Positions 9,241 through 16,860 of a stretch of DNA of 64,000 nt are shown piece after piece. This stretch comes from Amnibacterium flavum (GTDB taxonomy: Bacteria; Actinomycetota; Actinomycetes; Actinomycetales; Microbacteriaceae): assembly GCF_003097495.1 (NCBI RefSeq), contig NZ_QEOP01000001.1:868001-932000 (forward strand), written 5' to 3'. Position numbers and translations under genes: made by a program. Within the stretch, counting starts at the first letter, position 1; each line of letters starts with the position of its first letter. The notes beneath the pieces are model-generated. The model made no database searches, had not been told where the DNA came from, and saw only the letters and a list, made by a program, of their open reading frames with translations.

Positions 9241-9328
9241 GCTCGCACCCCGAGCCTGTGTTGTTCGGGATTCGCTCTCTTTTCATGCGGGAGACGTCAT
9301 CGTCTTGCGAGGTCGGGATGGTGTCGCC

Positions 9329-9481
9329 TCACGATTCACGGCTCCCGTGTCCGTCACGACGCCGTCCATCGGCGGTGTCTGCGATGCGCTCGAGAGCCAC
9401 GGCGATACGCCTCAGCGCCGCGAGCAGGCTGATCGTCGCGAGGACGACCGCAGCGATGACCACGAGGATGAGCCAGTCCAT
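9329..9481 (-). CDS. Short single-pass membrane protein (50 residues)
   Basis: From the ATG at 9481 the reading frame encodes one hydrophobic helix (DWLILVVIAAVVLATISLLA) directly after Met, then a basic and amphipathic stretch (ALRRIAVALERIADT) and a charged tail ending at 9329. This build (membrane anchor, short helix, polar tail) is common among real small actinobacterial membrane proteins. It sits downstream of the MMPL exporter gene in the same direction, 80 bp from its stop codon. No ribosome site is evident, so translation is not certain. Confidence 0.55.
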   Translation of the reverse strand: MDWLILVVIAAVVLATISLLAALRRIAVALERIADTADGRRRDGHGSRES

Positions 9482-9560
9482 GTATCGACGCTAACCGATG
9501 CGCCGCCGAGCGGCCGATCGGGGCGGTCGCGAAGGACGAGCGACGACGCAGCGGATCTGG

Positions 9561-12074
9561 TCAGTTGGCAGGATCGGCCTCGACGAGGTGGTGCTTGCGC
9601 TCGAGCGCGGCGCCCTCCACGTCGACATCGGGCACGATGCGGTCGAGCCATCTCGGCAGCCACCATGCGCCCTCTCCGACGAGGTGCATGAGCGCCGGCA
9701 CGATGAGCATCCGCACGACGAACGCGTCGATGAGCACACCGACCGCGAGACCGAAGCCGAAACCGCGGACGATGGTCGCGTCGGCGAAGATGAACCCGCT
9801 GAACACCGAGATCATGATCAGCGCCGCAGCGGTGACCACGGAGCGTCCGGCCCTGAAGCCCTCCGCCACCGCGAGTCGAGCCGGGGATCCGTGGACGAAA
9901 GCCTCCCGCATGCCCGAAGCGAGGAACAGCTGGTAATCCATCGCGAGGCCGAACAGGATGCCGACGAGGATCACCGGGAGGAAGCTCAAGACCGGCCCGG
10001 TGTTCTGGATGCCGATGAATTCGGCACCCCAGCCCCATTGGAACACCGCGGTCAGTGCGCCGAACGTCGCGAAAAGGGACAGCATGAAGCCGCCGGTCGC
10101 GATGAGCGGCACGAGCAGCGAACGGAACACCACGATCATGATCAGGAGCGAGAGTCCGACGACGACCGTGAGATACAGCGGAAGGACGTCGGCCAGGTTC
10201 TCGGAGATGTCGATGTTGATCGCCGCCTGCCCGGCGACGCCCAGGGTGATGTCGCCGTCGATGGCCGGCATCGCTCGCAGAGCCCGCACCAGTTCGTCGG
10301 TCGACACGCTGTTCGGGCCCTCATCGGGGATCACCTGGAAAGCGGCGAGACGGTTGTCGTCGGAGACGGCGATGGGCGCGACAGCGCTCACGGAGTCCTC
10401 GTCCGAGATGGCCTCGGCCACGGCGAGCTGGGCTTCGGTGACCTGATCGTCATCGAGCCCGGCAGGCAGATCGGCGGTGACCAGCAGTGGACCGGTCGCT
10501 CCCTCGCCGAACGCGTCGGAGGTGATCATGTAGGCGTTGTAGGTCGTCGAACCCTGCGGTTCCGATGATCCGTCGGGCAGGCCGAGGCGCATCGACAGAG
10601 CGGGCGTCGCGATGGCGAGCAGAGCGGCGGCGCCAACGATGACGGTGAGCACGGCGCGGATGGTGGACATCGGGCGGACCGGCTTGCCCGCGGCGTGATT
10701 GTGTCCCGCTTCGACGCGTGCGCGGCGGCGACGCGAGAGCAGACGCCTTCCGACCAGTCCGAGAATGGCAGGCGTCAGTGTGACGGCGATCAGCACCGCG
10801 ACGGCGACGCAGGCGGCGCCCACGGTTCCCATCAGTCCGAGGAACGGCACGCCGGTGACGTTGAGCGCGAGCAGCGCGACGACGACCGTGGCTCCCGCGA
10901 AGACGACCGCATTGCCGGCGGTGCCGTTCGCGAGCCCGATGGACTCTCGGACCTCCGCGCCCTGAAGCAGCTGTTTGCGGTGCCTGTTCACGATGAAGAG
11001 CGAGTAGTCGATGCCGACCGCGAGCCCCAGCATGACGCCGAGAACCGGGGTGACGGACGCCATCTGCACGACGCCCGAGAACGCGAGCGACCCGACGACC
11101 CCGATGGCGACTCCGACGATGGCGGTGACGATCGGCAGGCTGGCGGCGATGACCGAGCCGAGCATGACGAGCAGCACGATGGCGGCGAATGCGACACCCA
11201 CGACCTCTCCCGGGCCGAGGATCTCGGGCACTCCCTGTGCGATGTCGGTCGAGATGGCGACCTCGACGCCGTCGATCGGCGTGGACTCGAAATGCTCGAT
11301 GACGGCCTGCTTGCTCTCCTCGGACAGTTCGAGACGGGGTTCGGTGAACGCGATGTTGACGAGCGCGGCGGTCTCGTCCTCCGACACGGTGCGGATGCCG
11401 GCAGCGAGGTCGAGCAGGCGGGCGCCGGTCTCGAGCTTCGCGCTCTGCGTCTCGAGTTCGGCGCGCGACGTGTCGAGCTGGGTCTGGCCGTCGGTCAGCT
11501 GCTGGCGCTGCGCGTCGAGCCCGGCCTGCTGGGCCTCGATCGCCGCGAGTGCCTGGTCGGGGGCGGGGCTCAGCGACGCTTGCTCGCGCGCCGCGTCGAG
11601 CTGGGTCTGGGCGGCGTCGAGCTGCGCGATACCGGCATCGATCTGGTCCTGCGCCTGCTGGAGCTGGGCGGTGCCGTCGGTGATCTGGGTGCGCCCGTCG
11701 GCGATCGTCTGCGCCTGTTCGGCTCGCTGGGCTTCGGTGTCGAACGGGTCGACCACGTTGGCGACGTCGGGGAGATCGACGGCACCGGCCGCGAGGTCGC
11801 TGATCTCCGCGCGCTGCTCGTCGGTGAACGCCTCGCCGTTCTCCGTCTCGAACGCGATGGTGCCGGATGCTCCGCCGAAATCGGGCAGCTTGTCCTCGAG
11901 CTCCGCGATGACCTCGGAGGAGGCGGTCCCGGGGATGTCGAAGCTCGACGAGAGGCCCTTGAAGCCGATGAGGAACCCGCCGACGGCGATGGCGAGAACG
12001 ACCAACCAGGCGCCGATCACGATCCAGGCGCGGCGGGCCGAGAGACGGCCGAGTCGATAGAGCAGTTCGGCCAC
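9561..12074 (-). CDS. MMPL/RND family transporter
   Basis: An 837-residue membrane protein with the duplicated RND plan: one transmembrane helix near residues 15-37, a large outside domain, five helices, then the same again. GDx-like and GIDYSLFIVNRHRKQ (near residue 360) and the matching MDYQLFLASGMREAF in the second half are family hallmarks. Such proteins export lipids, drugs or siderophores using the proton gradient. The first outside domain carries an unusual insert, about residues 110-225, of repeated Q-, D- and A-rich heptads (AQTQLDAAREQ, DGQTQLDTSRAELETQ) that should form a coiled coil. A TetR gene is divergent at 12158, so drug- or lipid-responsive control is likely. Confidence 0.9.
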   Translation of the reverse strand: MAELLYRLGRLSARRAWIVIGAWLVVLAIAVGGFLIGFKGLSSSFDIPGTASSEVIAELEDKLPDFGGASGTIAFETENGEAFTDEQRAEISDLAAGAVDLPDVANVVDPFDTEAQRAEQAQTIADGRTQITDGTAQLQQAQDQIDAGIAQLDAAQTQLDAAREQASLSPAPDQALAAIEAQQAGLDAQRQQLTDGQTQLDTSRAELETQSAKLETGARLLDLAAGIRTVSEDETAALVNIAFTEPRLELSEESKQAVIEHFESTPIDGVEVAISTDIAQGVPEILGPGEVVGVAFAAIVLLVMLGSVIAASLPIVTAIVGVAIGVVGSLAFSGVVQMASVTPVLGVMLGLAVGIDYSLFIVNRHRKQLLQGAEVRESIGLANGTAGNAVVFAGATVVVALLALNVTGVPFLGLMGTVGAACVAVAVLIAVTLTPAILGLVGRRLLSRRRRARVEAGHNHAAGKPVRPMSTIRAVLTVIVGAAALLAIATPALSMRLGLPDGSSEPQGSTTYNAYMITSDAFGEGATGPLLVTADLPAGLDDDQVTEAQLAVAEAISDEDSVSAVAPIAVSDDNRLAAFQVIPDEGPNSVSTDELVRALRAMPAIDGDITLGVAGQAAINIDISENLADVLPLYLTVVVGLSLLIMIVVFRSLLVPLIATGGFMLSLFATFGALTAVFQWGWGAEFIGIQNTGPVLSFLPVILVGILFGLAMDYQLFLASGMREAFVHGSPARLAVAEGFRAGRSVVTAAALIMISVFSGFIFADATIVRGFGFGLAVGVLIDAFVVRMLIVPALMHLVGEGAWWLPRWLDRIVPDVDVEGAALERKHHLVEADPAN

Positions 12075-12123
12075 AGTCAGTTCCTCATCCGTCGGGTGCG
12101 AGCTTCGCTCAATCTACAATACG

Positions 12124-12151
12124 AGACGTTGCGTCTTGCTGAAGATATGAT
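12124..12151 (+). promoter_or_regulatory. Operator and leaderless promoter of tetR
   Basis: The palindrome AGACG-TTG-CGTCT (12124-12136) overlaps the expected -35 region, and a clear -10 hexamer TATGAT (12146-12151) ends six bases before the GTG start at 12158. This predicts a leaderless message and self-repression, with shared control of the divergent MMPL gene. Confidence 0.6.
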
Positions 12152-12157
12152 GGGGAT

Positions 12158-12742
12158 GTGAGCGAACAACGACGTGGCGCGGTCCGCAGTGAAGCGTCGC
12201 GTGTTGCAATCCTGAACGCCACCGCGGCGCTCTTCGCCGAAAAGGGCTACGAGCACCTCTCCATCGAAGCGATCGCCGCCGAGGCGGGCGTCGGCAAGCA
12301 GACGATCTACCGCTGGTGGCCCACCAAGAGCGCCCTGGTAGCCGAATGCATGATCGAGGGCTTCCTCATGCCGGGAGGGGCGATCCCGCTCAACTCGGGT
12401 GATATCCGCAGCGATCTCGAGGCGTGGGTGGTGGCCGTATTCCGCTTCACCGAGGACCCGGACAACGACGTGCTGATCCGCTCGCTCGTCGCGGCGGCGT
12501 CCGATAACGGTGACATCGGGCGCCGCCTCCACGATCGACTCGGCGCCTCGTCCGAGCTCACCGAGCGGCTAGCCGCCGCTGTTCGGGCCGGAGAGGTCCG
12601 CCCGGATCTGCCCATCGCCGATGTCGGTGAAGTGCTGGTCGGCGCGGTGGTGCTGCGCATCCTGACCCGAGAACCGACGGACGAGAAGCTTCCGACCCGC
12701 CTGGTCGACATCGTCCTCGGCGGTCCGCGCCCCGTCGCGTGA
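12158..12742 (+). CDS. TetR/AcrR family transcriptional regulator
   Basis: A 194-residue regulator starting with GTG. Residues about 12-60 are the TetR DNA-binding domain (ILNATAALFAEKGYEHLSIE, then GVGKQTIYRWWPTKSALV). The C-terminal part is a helical domain of the type common in actinobacterial repressors of exporters. It is divergent from the MMPL transporter with an 83-bp gap carrying a palindrome, so the exporter is its probable target. The ligand is unknown. Confidence 0.88.
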   Translation: MSEQRRGAVRSEASRVAILNATAALFAEKGYEHLSIEAIAAEAGVGKQTIYRWWPTKSALVAECMIEGFLMPGGAIPLNSGDIRSDLEAWVVAVFRFTEDPDNDVLIRSLVAAASDNGDIGRRLHDRLGASSELTERLAAAVRAGEVRPDLPIADVGEVLVGAVVLRILTREPTDEKLPTRLVDIVLGGPRPVA

Positions 12743-12878
12743 TGTCACCCCTACTGGGGCAGGCGCGCGCCGCGCCCTCTTCCTACGCTTGAGCTAACCC
12801 GTCGAGTGCCGTTCTCTGAACGCGCTCAGCGCTTCACCCGAGCGCATACCCCCACCCCACCCGAGAGTCACCCACCCA

Positions 12879-14201
12879 ATGATTCGTCCCTTCGCGCGCG
12901 CCATCGCGGCCGCTGTCATCGCCATGATCCTCGGTGCAGGCATCGCCGTCACCGCCACGGCTCTGCCCGCCTCCGCCGAGAACCTCGGCGTCTCGGCCAA
13001 TTGCTCGACCCTCACCGTGAAGCCGAACGGCTTCGCGTCGAAGGGCGAGGTGCGCGTCCTCGTCGACGGCGAGGTCCAGACCGAGGGGACCGACGACGGG
13101 TGGCGCAGCTTCAAGGGCAGCTTCAGCGGCGTCTACACCTTCGAGCCCACGGTCGCCCACGACTACGAGGTCCAGATCAACTCCTTCGGCGCGGACAGCG
13201 ACGGACGCGGCTTCGCGCCGGGAACGGGGTACGACGCGACCTACACCGGTCCGACCACGGCGTGCGCGCCGGTCGATATCGCCGCCGCCGCCTCGAACTG
13301 CGTGTCGCCGAGTCGGATCGACAAGCAGTCGATCAATCTGACCTTCTCCGAGCTGCGCCGCAGCGTCACCTACCTCGCGGAGGTTGTTCTGAACGGAGAT
13401 GTCGTCACCCACTTCCAGTTCCGGACCGCCCCCGTCGTGCAGAAGACGTTCAGCGGCCTGACGGCCGGGGAGAAGTACGAGATCCGGTTGACGGACCAGT
13501 CCGACGACTCCCTCTCCGCCCGCGCCTTCGTGCCGATCGCCGGATGCGCCGACCGCTCGACGGTGACTCTGACCGCGGGGGAGTGCGCACCGCGTTCGGG
13601 CGGCAGCTCACTGTCCGCTGAACTCACCGGACTGGTCGATGGCCGCGAGTACACGCTCGCCGTCTCCCAGTCGGCCGGCGACCGCTCGTCCCGCGCTGTC
13701 GCGGGCGGCAAGGACACCGTCGTGACCTTCGCGGATGTCCCCGCCGGCGCCTACACCGTCACCCTCTCGGACGACGCCGCACCCCGGGTGACCACCTCCG
13801 AACCCGTCACGGTCGCCGAGTGCGCTGACGGCTCCGGCGCCGGAGGCGCGGCGGGTCCGGGATCCTCCAGTGGCACCGCGTCGAGCGGCAGCACCACCGG
13901 TTCGGTTGCCACCAGTCACGCGGGACGGCTCGGCGGTCGCTCCACGTCGGCGTCGCAGGCGGCAGGCAGCACCGAGACGAGCGCCTCCGCCGGGATCGTC
14001 GAGGACGGCACGCCCGCCGTCGACACCCCGGTCGGCTCCGCTCCTCAGACCGACGCCGCCGAGCAGCTTCCGACTCTCGCGGCGGACGCATCCAGCGATC
14101 AGACCGGTGTTCAGGCCGTCTGGACCATCGGCGCCCTGGCCGCCGTGCTGCTCATCGCCGGCCTCTTCCTCTTCTTCGGTCTCCGTCGCCGGCGCGCCTG
14201 A
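12879..14201 (+). CDS. Secreted, C-terminally membrane-anchored surface protein of unknown function
   Basis: A 440-residue protein with a classical signal peptide (hydrophobic stretch about residues 8-30, predicted cleavage after LPASA). Three similar beta-rich modules follow, each built around a pair of Cys residues (for example ANCSTLTVKPNGF, then TTACAPVD; NCVSPSRID, then AGCADRS; GECAPRSGG, then AECADGS), suggesting repeated disulfide-bonded Ig-like domains. A Gly/Ser/Thr-rich spacer (about 315-400) leads to a transmembrane helix and an RRRRA tail. No LPXTG is present; SDQTG lies where the sorting motif would be. Not assigned to a named family. Confidence 0.7.
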   Translation: MIRPFARAIAAAVIAMILGAGIAVTATALPASAENLGVSANCSTLTVKPNGFASKGEVRVLVDGEVQTEGTDDGWRSFKGSFSGVYTFEPTVAHDYEVQINSFGADSDGRGFAPGTGYDATYTGPTTACAPVDIAAAASNCVSPSRIDKQSINLTFSELRRSVTYLAEVVLNGDVVTHFQFRTAPVVQKTFSGLTAGEKYEIRLTDQSDDSLSARAFVPIAGCADRSTVTLTAGECAPRSGGSSLSAELTGLVDGREYTLAVSQSAGDRSSRAVAGGKDTVVTFADVPAGAYTVTLSDDAAPRVTTSEPVTVAECADGSGAGGAAGPGSSSGTASSGSTTGSVATSHAGRLGGRSTSASQAAGSTETSASAGIVEDGTPAVDTPVGSAPQTDAAEQLPTLAADASSDQTGVQAVWTIGALAAVLLIAGLFLFFGLRRRRA

Positions 14202-14264
14202 GGCGGCGGGTCGGAGGTCCGCTGACTCCTGAGCCCACCTCAAGGTGAGCGTGCCAGCGTCGGG

Positions 14265-14999
14265 ATGGTGACCGACTCAGCTCGCGATGCCCCCGATACG
14301 ACTCCGGCAGACGACGTATCCGGCCTCCGGCTGCGCTGGCCCGACGCGGTGACGCAGGACCCCGATCTGGACGCGTTGGTCATCGATGTCGTCAACACCG
14401 GATCAGAGGTCTGGAGACCCGCGAGCACTCGACTGCTGGTCGTGGGGGCGCTGTTAGCGCAGGCGTCCGACAGCGGAGGATTCTCCTTCGGCTACGTGGG
14501 CGGCGCGGGAGACCGCATCCCGCTCGGGCCGGGGGAGTACGCGCGGGTTCCGGTCCGGCTGGCGCCGTTCGACTGGAGTTCCGCGGTCCCAGGGCCCCAC
14601 CTCGTGCGTGCCGCGCTGGTGGCGCCGGGCCTCGTCGTGGATCCGCCGCTCGTCGTCGAGCTGACGCAGGAGCGAATCGATCGGGTGCGGTCTGAGCAGG
14701 CGCCCGACCCTGCGGTGGAGGTGCGCCACAGAAGACGTCTGGACGAACAGCTCTCCGGGCTGCGGGCGATGCTCACGGCATCCGAGCGTCTCGGGGATGT
14801 GGCCGCAGCGGTCGCCTCCGCATCGGACGAGGAGGACGGTGTCGCCCGCATCGCCGCCGTGCTCGGGTGCGGTCCCGACGCTGCCCGGCAGGTGTTCGGC
14901 TCGCCCCTCCACCGTCTGAGGTCCTCGAGCTCGCTCGACGCTGAGGTCGCCCGAGTGCTGAGGCGGATGGAGGGGCTGCCGGATCCGGAGAACCCCTAG
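14265..14999 (+). CDS. Hypothetical protein with an Ig-like N-terminal part and GyrA/ParC-tail-like C-terminal helices
   Basis: A 244-residue soluble protein. Residues about 15-125 look like a beta-sandwich (LDALVIDVVNTGSEVWRP, LGPGEYARVPVRLAPFDW). Residues about 145-240 read as two long helices: RRRLDEQLSGLRAMLTASER, an IAAVLGCGPDAARQVF turn, then a PLHRLRSSSSLDAEVARVL segment. That rhythm recalls the helical end of the type IIA topoisomerase A subunit breakage domain, without any DNA-cleavage region. Function unknown. It converges on the gene at 15028. Confidence 0.6.
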   Translation: MVTDSARDAPDTTPADDVSGLRLRWPDAVTQDPDLDALVIDVVNTGSEVWRPASTRLLVVGALLAQASDSGGFSFGYVGGAGDRIPLGPGEYARVPVRLAPFDWSSAVPGPHLVRAALVAPGLVVDPPLVVELTQERIDRVRSEQAPDPAVEVRHRRRLDEQLSGLRAMLTASERLGDVAAAVASASDEEDGVARIAAVLGCGPDAARQVFGSPLHRLRSSSSLDAEVARVLRRMEGLPDPENP

Positions 15000-15019
15000 C
15001 CCGCCCTGAGGCGGGAGGG
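14994..15019. terminator. GC-rich hairpin between convergent genes
   Basis: CCCGCC (15000-15005) pairs with GGCGGG (15010-15015) around a CTGA loop. CCCT and AGGG can extend the stem after a two-base bulge. It lies between two convergent stop codons and may act in both directions. Confidence 0.55.
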
Positions 15020-15027
15020 GTGGCGTG

Positions 15028-15408
15028 TCAGGCCGAGTACCAGGCCTGCTCGCGAGCCTGGACGAGGGCATCGCGGTATTCGCGGCGCGAGGCCGGGGAG
15101 AGGTGGACGCCGCCGTCGGCACCCGCCCGCTCGAGCTCGGTCTTCGCCTCGTCGATGTTGCCGATCTCGAGCTGCGCGAGTCCGGCTTCGAGCGAGCACT
15201 CGGCTTCGAGCAGCACGCGGCGCACGCCGGGGACGAGGGTCGAGTCGCTGCAGCGCATCCGCGCCGACAGGGCTGCGACGACCGCGTGATGCGGCCGTCC
15301 GCTGAGTCGCAAGGTGCGCGCGCGCTCGATCTCGCCCTCGATGGAGTCGGCGACGGAGGTCGCCGCGGAGACGGCATGCGAAACGTAATTAAGAGATGTC
15401 GGGTTCAT
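15028..15408 (-). CDS. Small helical protein of unknown function
   Basis: A 126-residue, mostly helical protein (MNPTSLNYVSHAVSAATSVA at the start; later HHAVVAALSARMRC and LAQLEIGNIDEAKTELERAG), with a spacing that could form TPR-like helix pairs. An in-frame GTG at 15468 would give 20 more residues, but it overlaps a good -10 hexamer, so the ATG at 15408 with its GAGAGG site is preferred. No catalytic motif is seen. It stands alone between two convergent or tandem genes. Confidence 0.6.
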   Translation of the reverse strand: MNPTSLNYVSHAVSAATSVADSIEGEIERARTLRLSGRPHHAVVAALSARMRCSDSTLVPGVRRVLLEAECSLEAGLAQLEIGNIDEAKTELERAGADGGVHLSPASRREYRDALVQAREQAWYSA

Positions 15409-15466
15409 CAGAAGATGCCTCTCGGGTAGGACCTCCATCGGGTGAACGGAGGTTGAGACATCCGCC

Positions 15467-15495
15467 ACCCTACGAGTGACTCGAGGGCATGTAAA
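15467..15495 (-). promoter_or_regulatory. Promoter of the 15028-15408 gene
   Basis: On the minus strand TTTACA (15490-15495) and TAGGGT (15467-15472) are separated by exactly 17 bases. The predicted start point near 15460 gives a leader of about 50 bases before the ATG at 15408. Confidence 0.65.
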
Positions 15496-15532
15496 GGGGG
15501 CGTCCCTCTAACGGGGGGCGCTCGGCGACGGC

Positions 15533-16549
15533 TCAGCGCGAGGTGGACGAGGGCGCGGCCGTGCTCCCACGGTACGTGATCTCGAGAGGTGCGGCGATGA
15601 GCCCGGGTGCTGTCGGCGTGGCGCCCGCGAGGATCCCGAGCACCAGACGAGCCGCCGCGCGCCCCTGTTTCGACGGCGCCTGCGCGACGGTGGTCAGGTC
15701 GAACAGGGCTGAGAGGGGGTGGTCGTCGATGGCGATGACGGACAGGTCCTCCGGCACGGTCAGACCTCTGGTGCGGGCGGCGAGGATCGCGCCGACGGCC
15801 ACCTCGTCGCTCGCTGCCGCGATCGCGGTGGGCAGGGTCTCGGCTCGCTCGAGGAACTCCAGGACGGCCGTGTAGGCCTCGGCCGTCGTCATCTCGCATG
15901 GCGCAACGTCCGCCCCCTCGCTGAGACCGGCGCTCGCCATCTCGAGCCGGAACCCCTCACGGCGCCTGCTGTGCACCGCGGTCGCCGTTCCGTCGATCGG
16001 CCCGCCGAGATGGAGGATCCTGCGGTGCCCCAGGTCGATGAGGTGCCTGGTGATCAAGCGCGACGCGGCGATGTCGTCGATGCCCACGGTCGTCGCGCCG
16101 GGGAGCTGACTGCCGACCCCGACCACGGGCTTGCGCAGCGAGAAGAGAGGTCCCACATCGTCGGAGGCGAAGTCCATGCCCACGGCGATGACGGCGTCGA
16201 CCCGTTTCCGGACGAGGAAGTAGTCGAACACCCGGGCGCGCTGATCGGCATCCCCGCGCAGTCGGTACAGGGTCAGGTCGTAGCCGTCCTCGAGCAGGGC
16301 CTCCTCGACGCCATCGATGACCTCGGCGAAGAACCAGCGGTTGATGTAGGGGCTCACCACCCCGATGTTGCGGGTGCGTCCGGTGACGAGGCTGGCTGCA
16401 TTCGTCGACGCGACGTAGCCGAGGTCGAGGGCCGCCTGGGTGACGAGGAGCCGGGTTCGCTCGGACACGTAGCCGGTGCCGCTGAGCGCGCGGGACGCCG
16501 TCGCCTTCGACACGCCGGCGAGGCGCGCGACGTCGGCCAGGGACTTCAC
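15533..16549 (-). CDS. LacI family transcriptional regulator
   Basis: A 338-residue repressor. The GTG at 16549 is chosen because it follows an AAGGAAGG site and opens directly into the LacI helix-turn-helix (SLADVARLAGVSKATASRAL); upstream in-frame codons run through the promoter. The rest is the periplasmic-binding-protein-like sensor domain with the usual IGVVSPYINRWFFAEVI start and an IAAASDEVAVGAI segment near residue 255. It is divergent from an oligosaccharide importer, and matching palindromes lie in both promoters, which indicates local repression and self-control. The inducer is presumably the imported sugar. Confidence 0.9.
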   Translation of the reverse strand: MKSLADVARLAGVSKATASRALSGTGYVSERTRLLVTQAALDLGYVASTNAASLVTGRTRNIGVVSPYINRWFFAEVIDGVEEALLEDGYDLTLYRLRGDADQRARVFDYFLVRKRVDAVIAVGMDFASDDVGPLFSLRKPVVGVGSQLPGATTVGIDDIAASRLITRHLIDLGHRRILHLGGPIDGTATAVHSRRREGFRLEMASAGLSEGADVAPCEMTTAEAYTAVLEFLERAETLPTAIAAASDEVAVGAILAARTRGLTVPEDLSVIAIDDHPLSALFDLTTVAQAPSKQGRAAARLVLGILAGATPTAPGLIAAPLEITYRGSTAAPSSTSR

Positions 16550-16602
16550 GGGATCCTTCCTTGGATCGACCGGAGCCGCGTCACGCGTCGTTGTGCGATG
16601 TA

Positions 16603-16654
16603 TGGAACCGGTCCCAGAGACGTACACCATAACGCCGTGCCCGCGGGCTGTCAC
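16603..16654 (-). promoter_or_regulatory. lacI promoter with LacI-type operator
   Basis: Minus-strand GTGACA (16649-16654) and TATGGT (16626-16631) have a 17-base spacer. The palindrome TGGAACCGGTCCCA (16603-16616) lies just downstream of the predicted start point, fitting autoregulation. Confidence 0.6.
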
Positions 16655-16714
16655 GCCGGCCGCCGACCGAGGACCTGCTGTTTCCGAATCGTGATCTTGG
16701 GAATCCGGGCCGAC

Positions 16715-16763
16715 TTGCATCGCTGAGAGCGCTCGCTTACGTTCCTTTATGGAACCGGTTTCG
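16715..16763 (+). promoter_or_regulatory. Importer promoter with LacI operator and a GAGCGCTC box
   Basis: TTGCAT (16715-16720) and TACGTT (16738-16743) are 17 bases apart. TGGAACCGGTTTCG (16750-16763), a second copy of the local LacI site, sits on the predicted start point. Between -35 and -10 lies TGAGAGCGCTCGCT (16724-16737), which matches 11 of 14 positions of the CelR/CebR operator TGGGAGCGCTCCCA and may add a second input. Confidence 0.6.
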
Positions 16764-16860
16764 CACGCCGCCGCCACCGCGGAGCGGGCGAGCCGCCACC
16801 TGCACCAGGGCGTTCTGGTCACGATGGCCGGTCGCTGAATCTCAAAGAGGAGAGGAAACC

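Noticed and set aside
10695-12161. 488-residue plus-strand ORF inside the MMPL gene
   Set aside because: Composed of Asp/Arg/Gly/Glu strings without a fold; it is antisense to a clear RND transporter.
13993-14200. LPXTG sorting signal in the 12879 protein
   Set aside because: LPTLA occurs about 15 residues before the membrane helix but lacks the Thr-Gly, and SDQTG lacks Leu-Pro, so neither is a canonical signal.
15409-15468. Longer start (GTG at 15468) for the 15028 gene
   Set aside because: The codon lies inside the -10 hexamer of a well-formed promoter, so it cannot be translated from that transcript.
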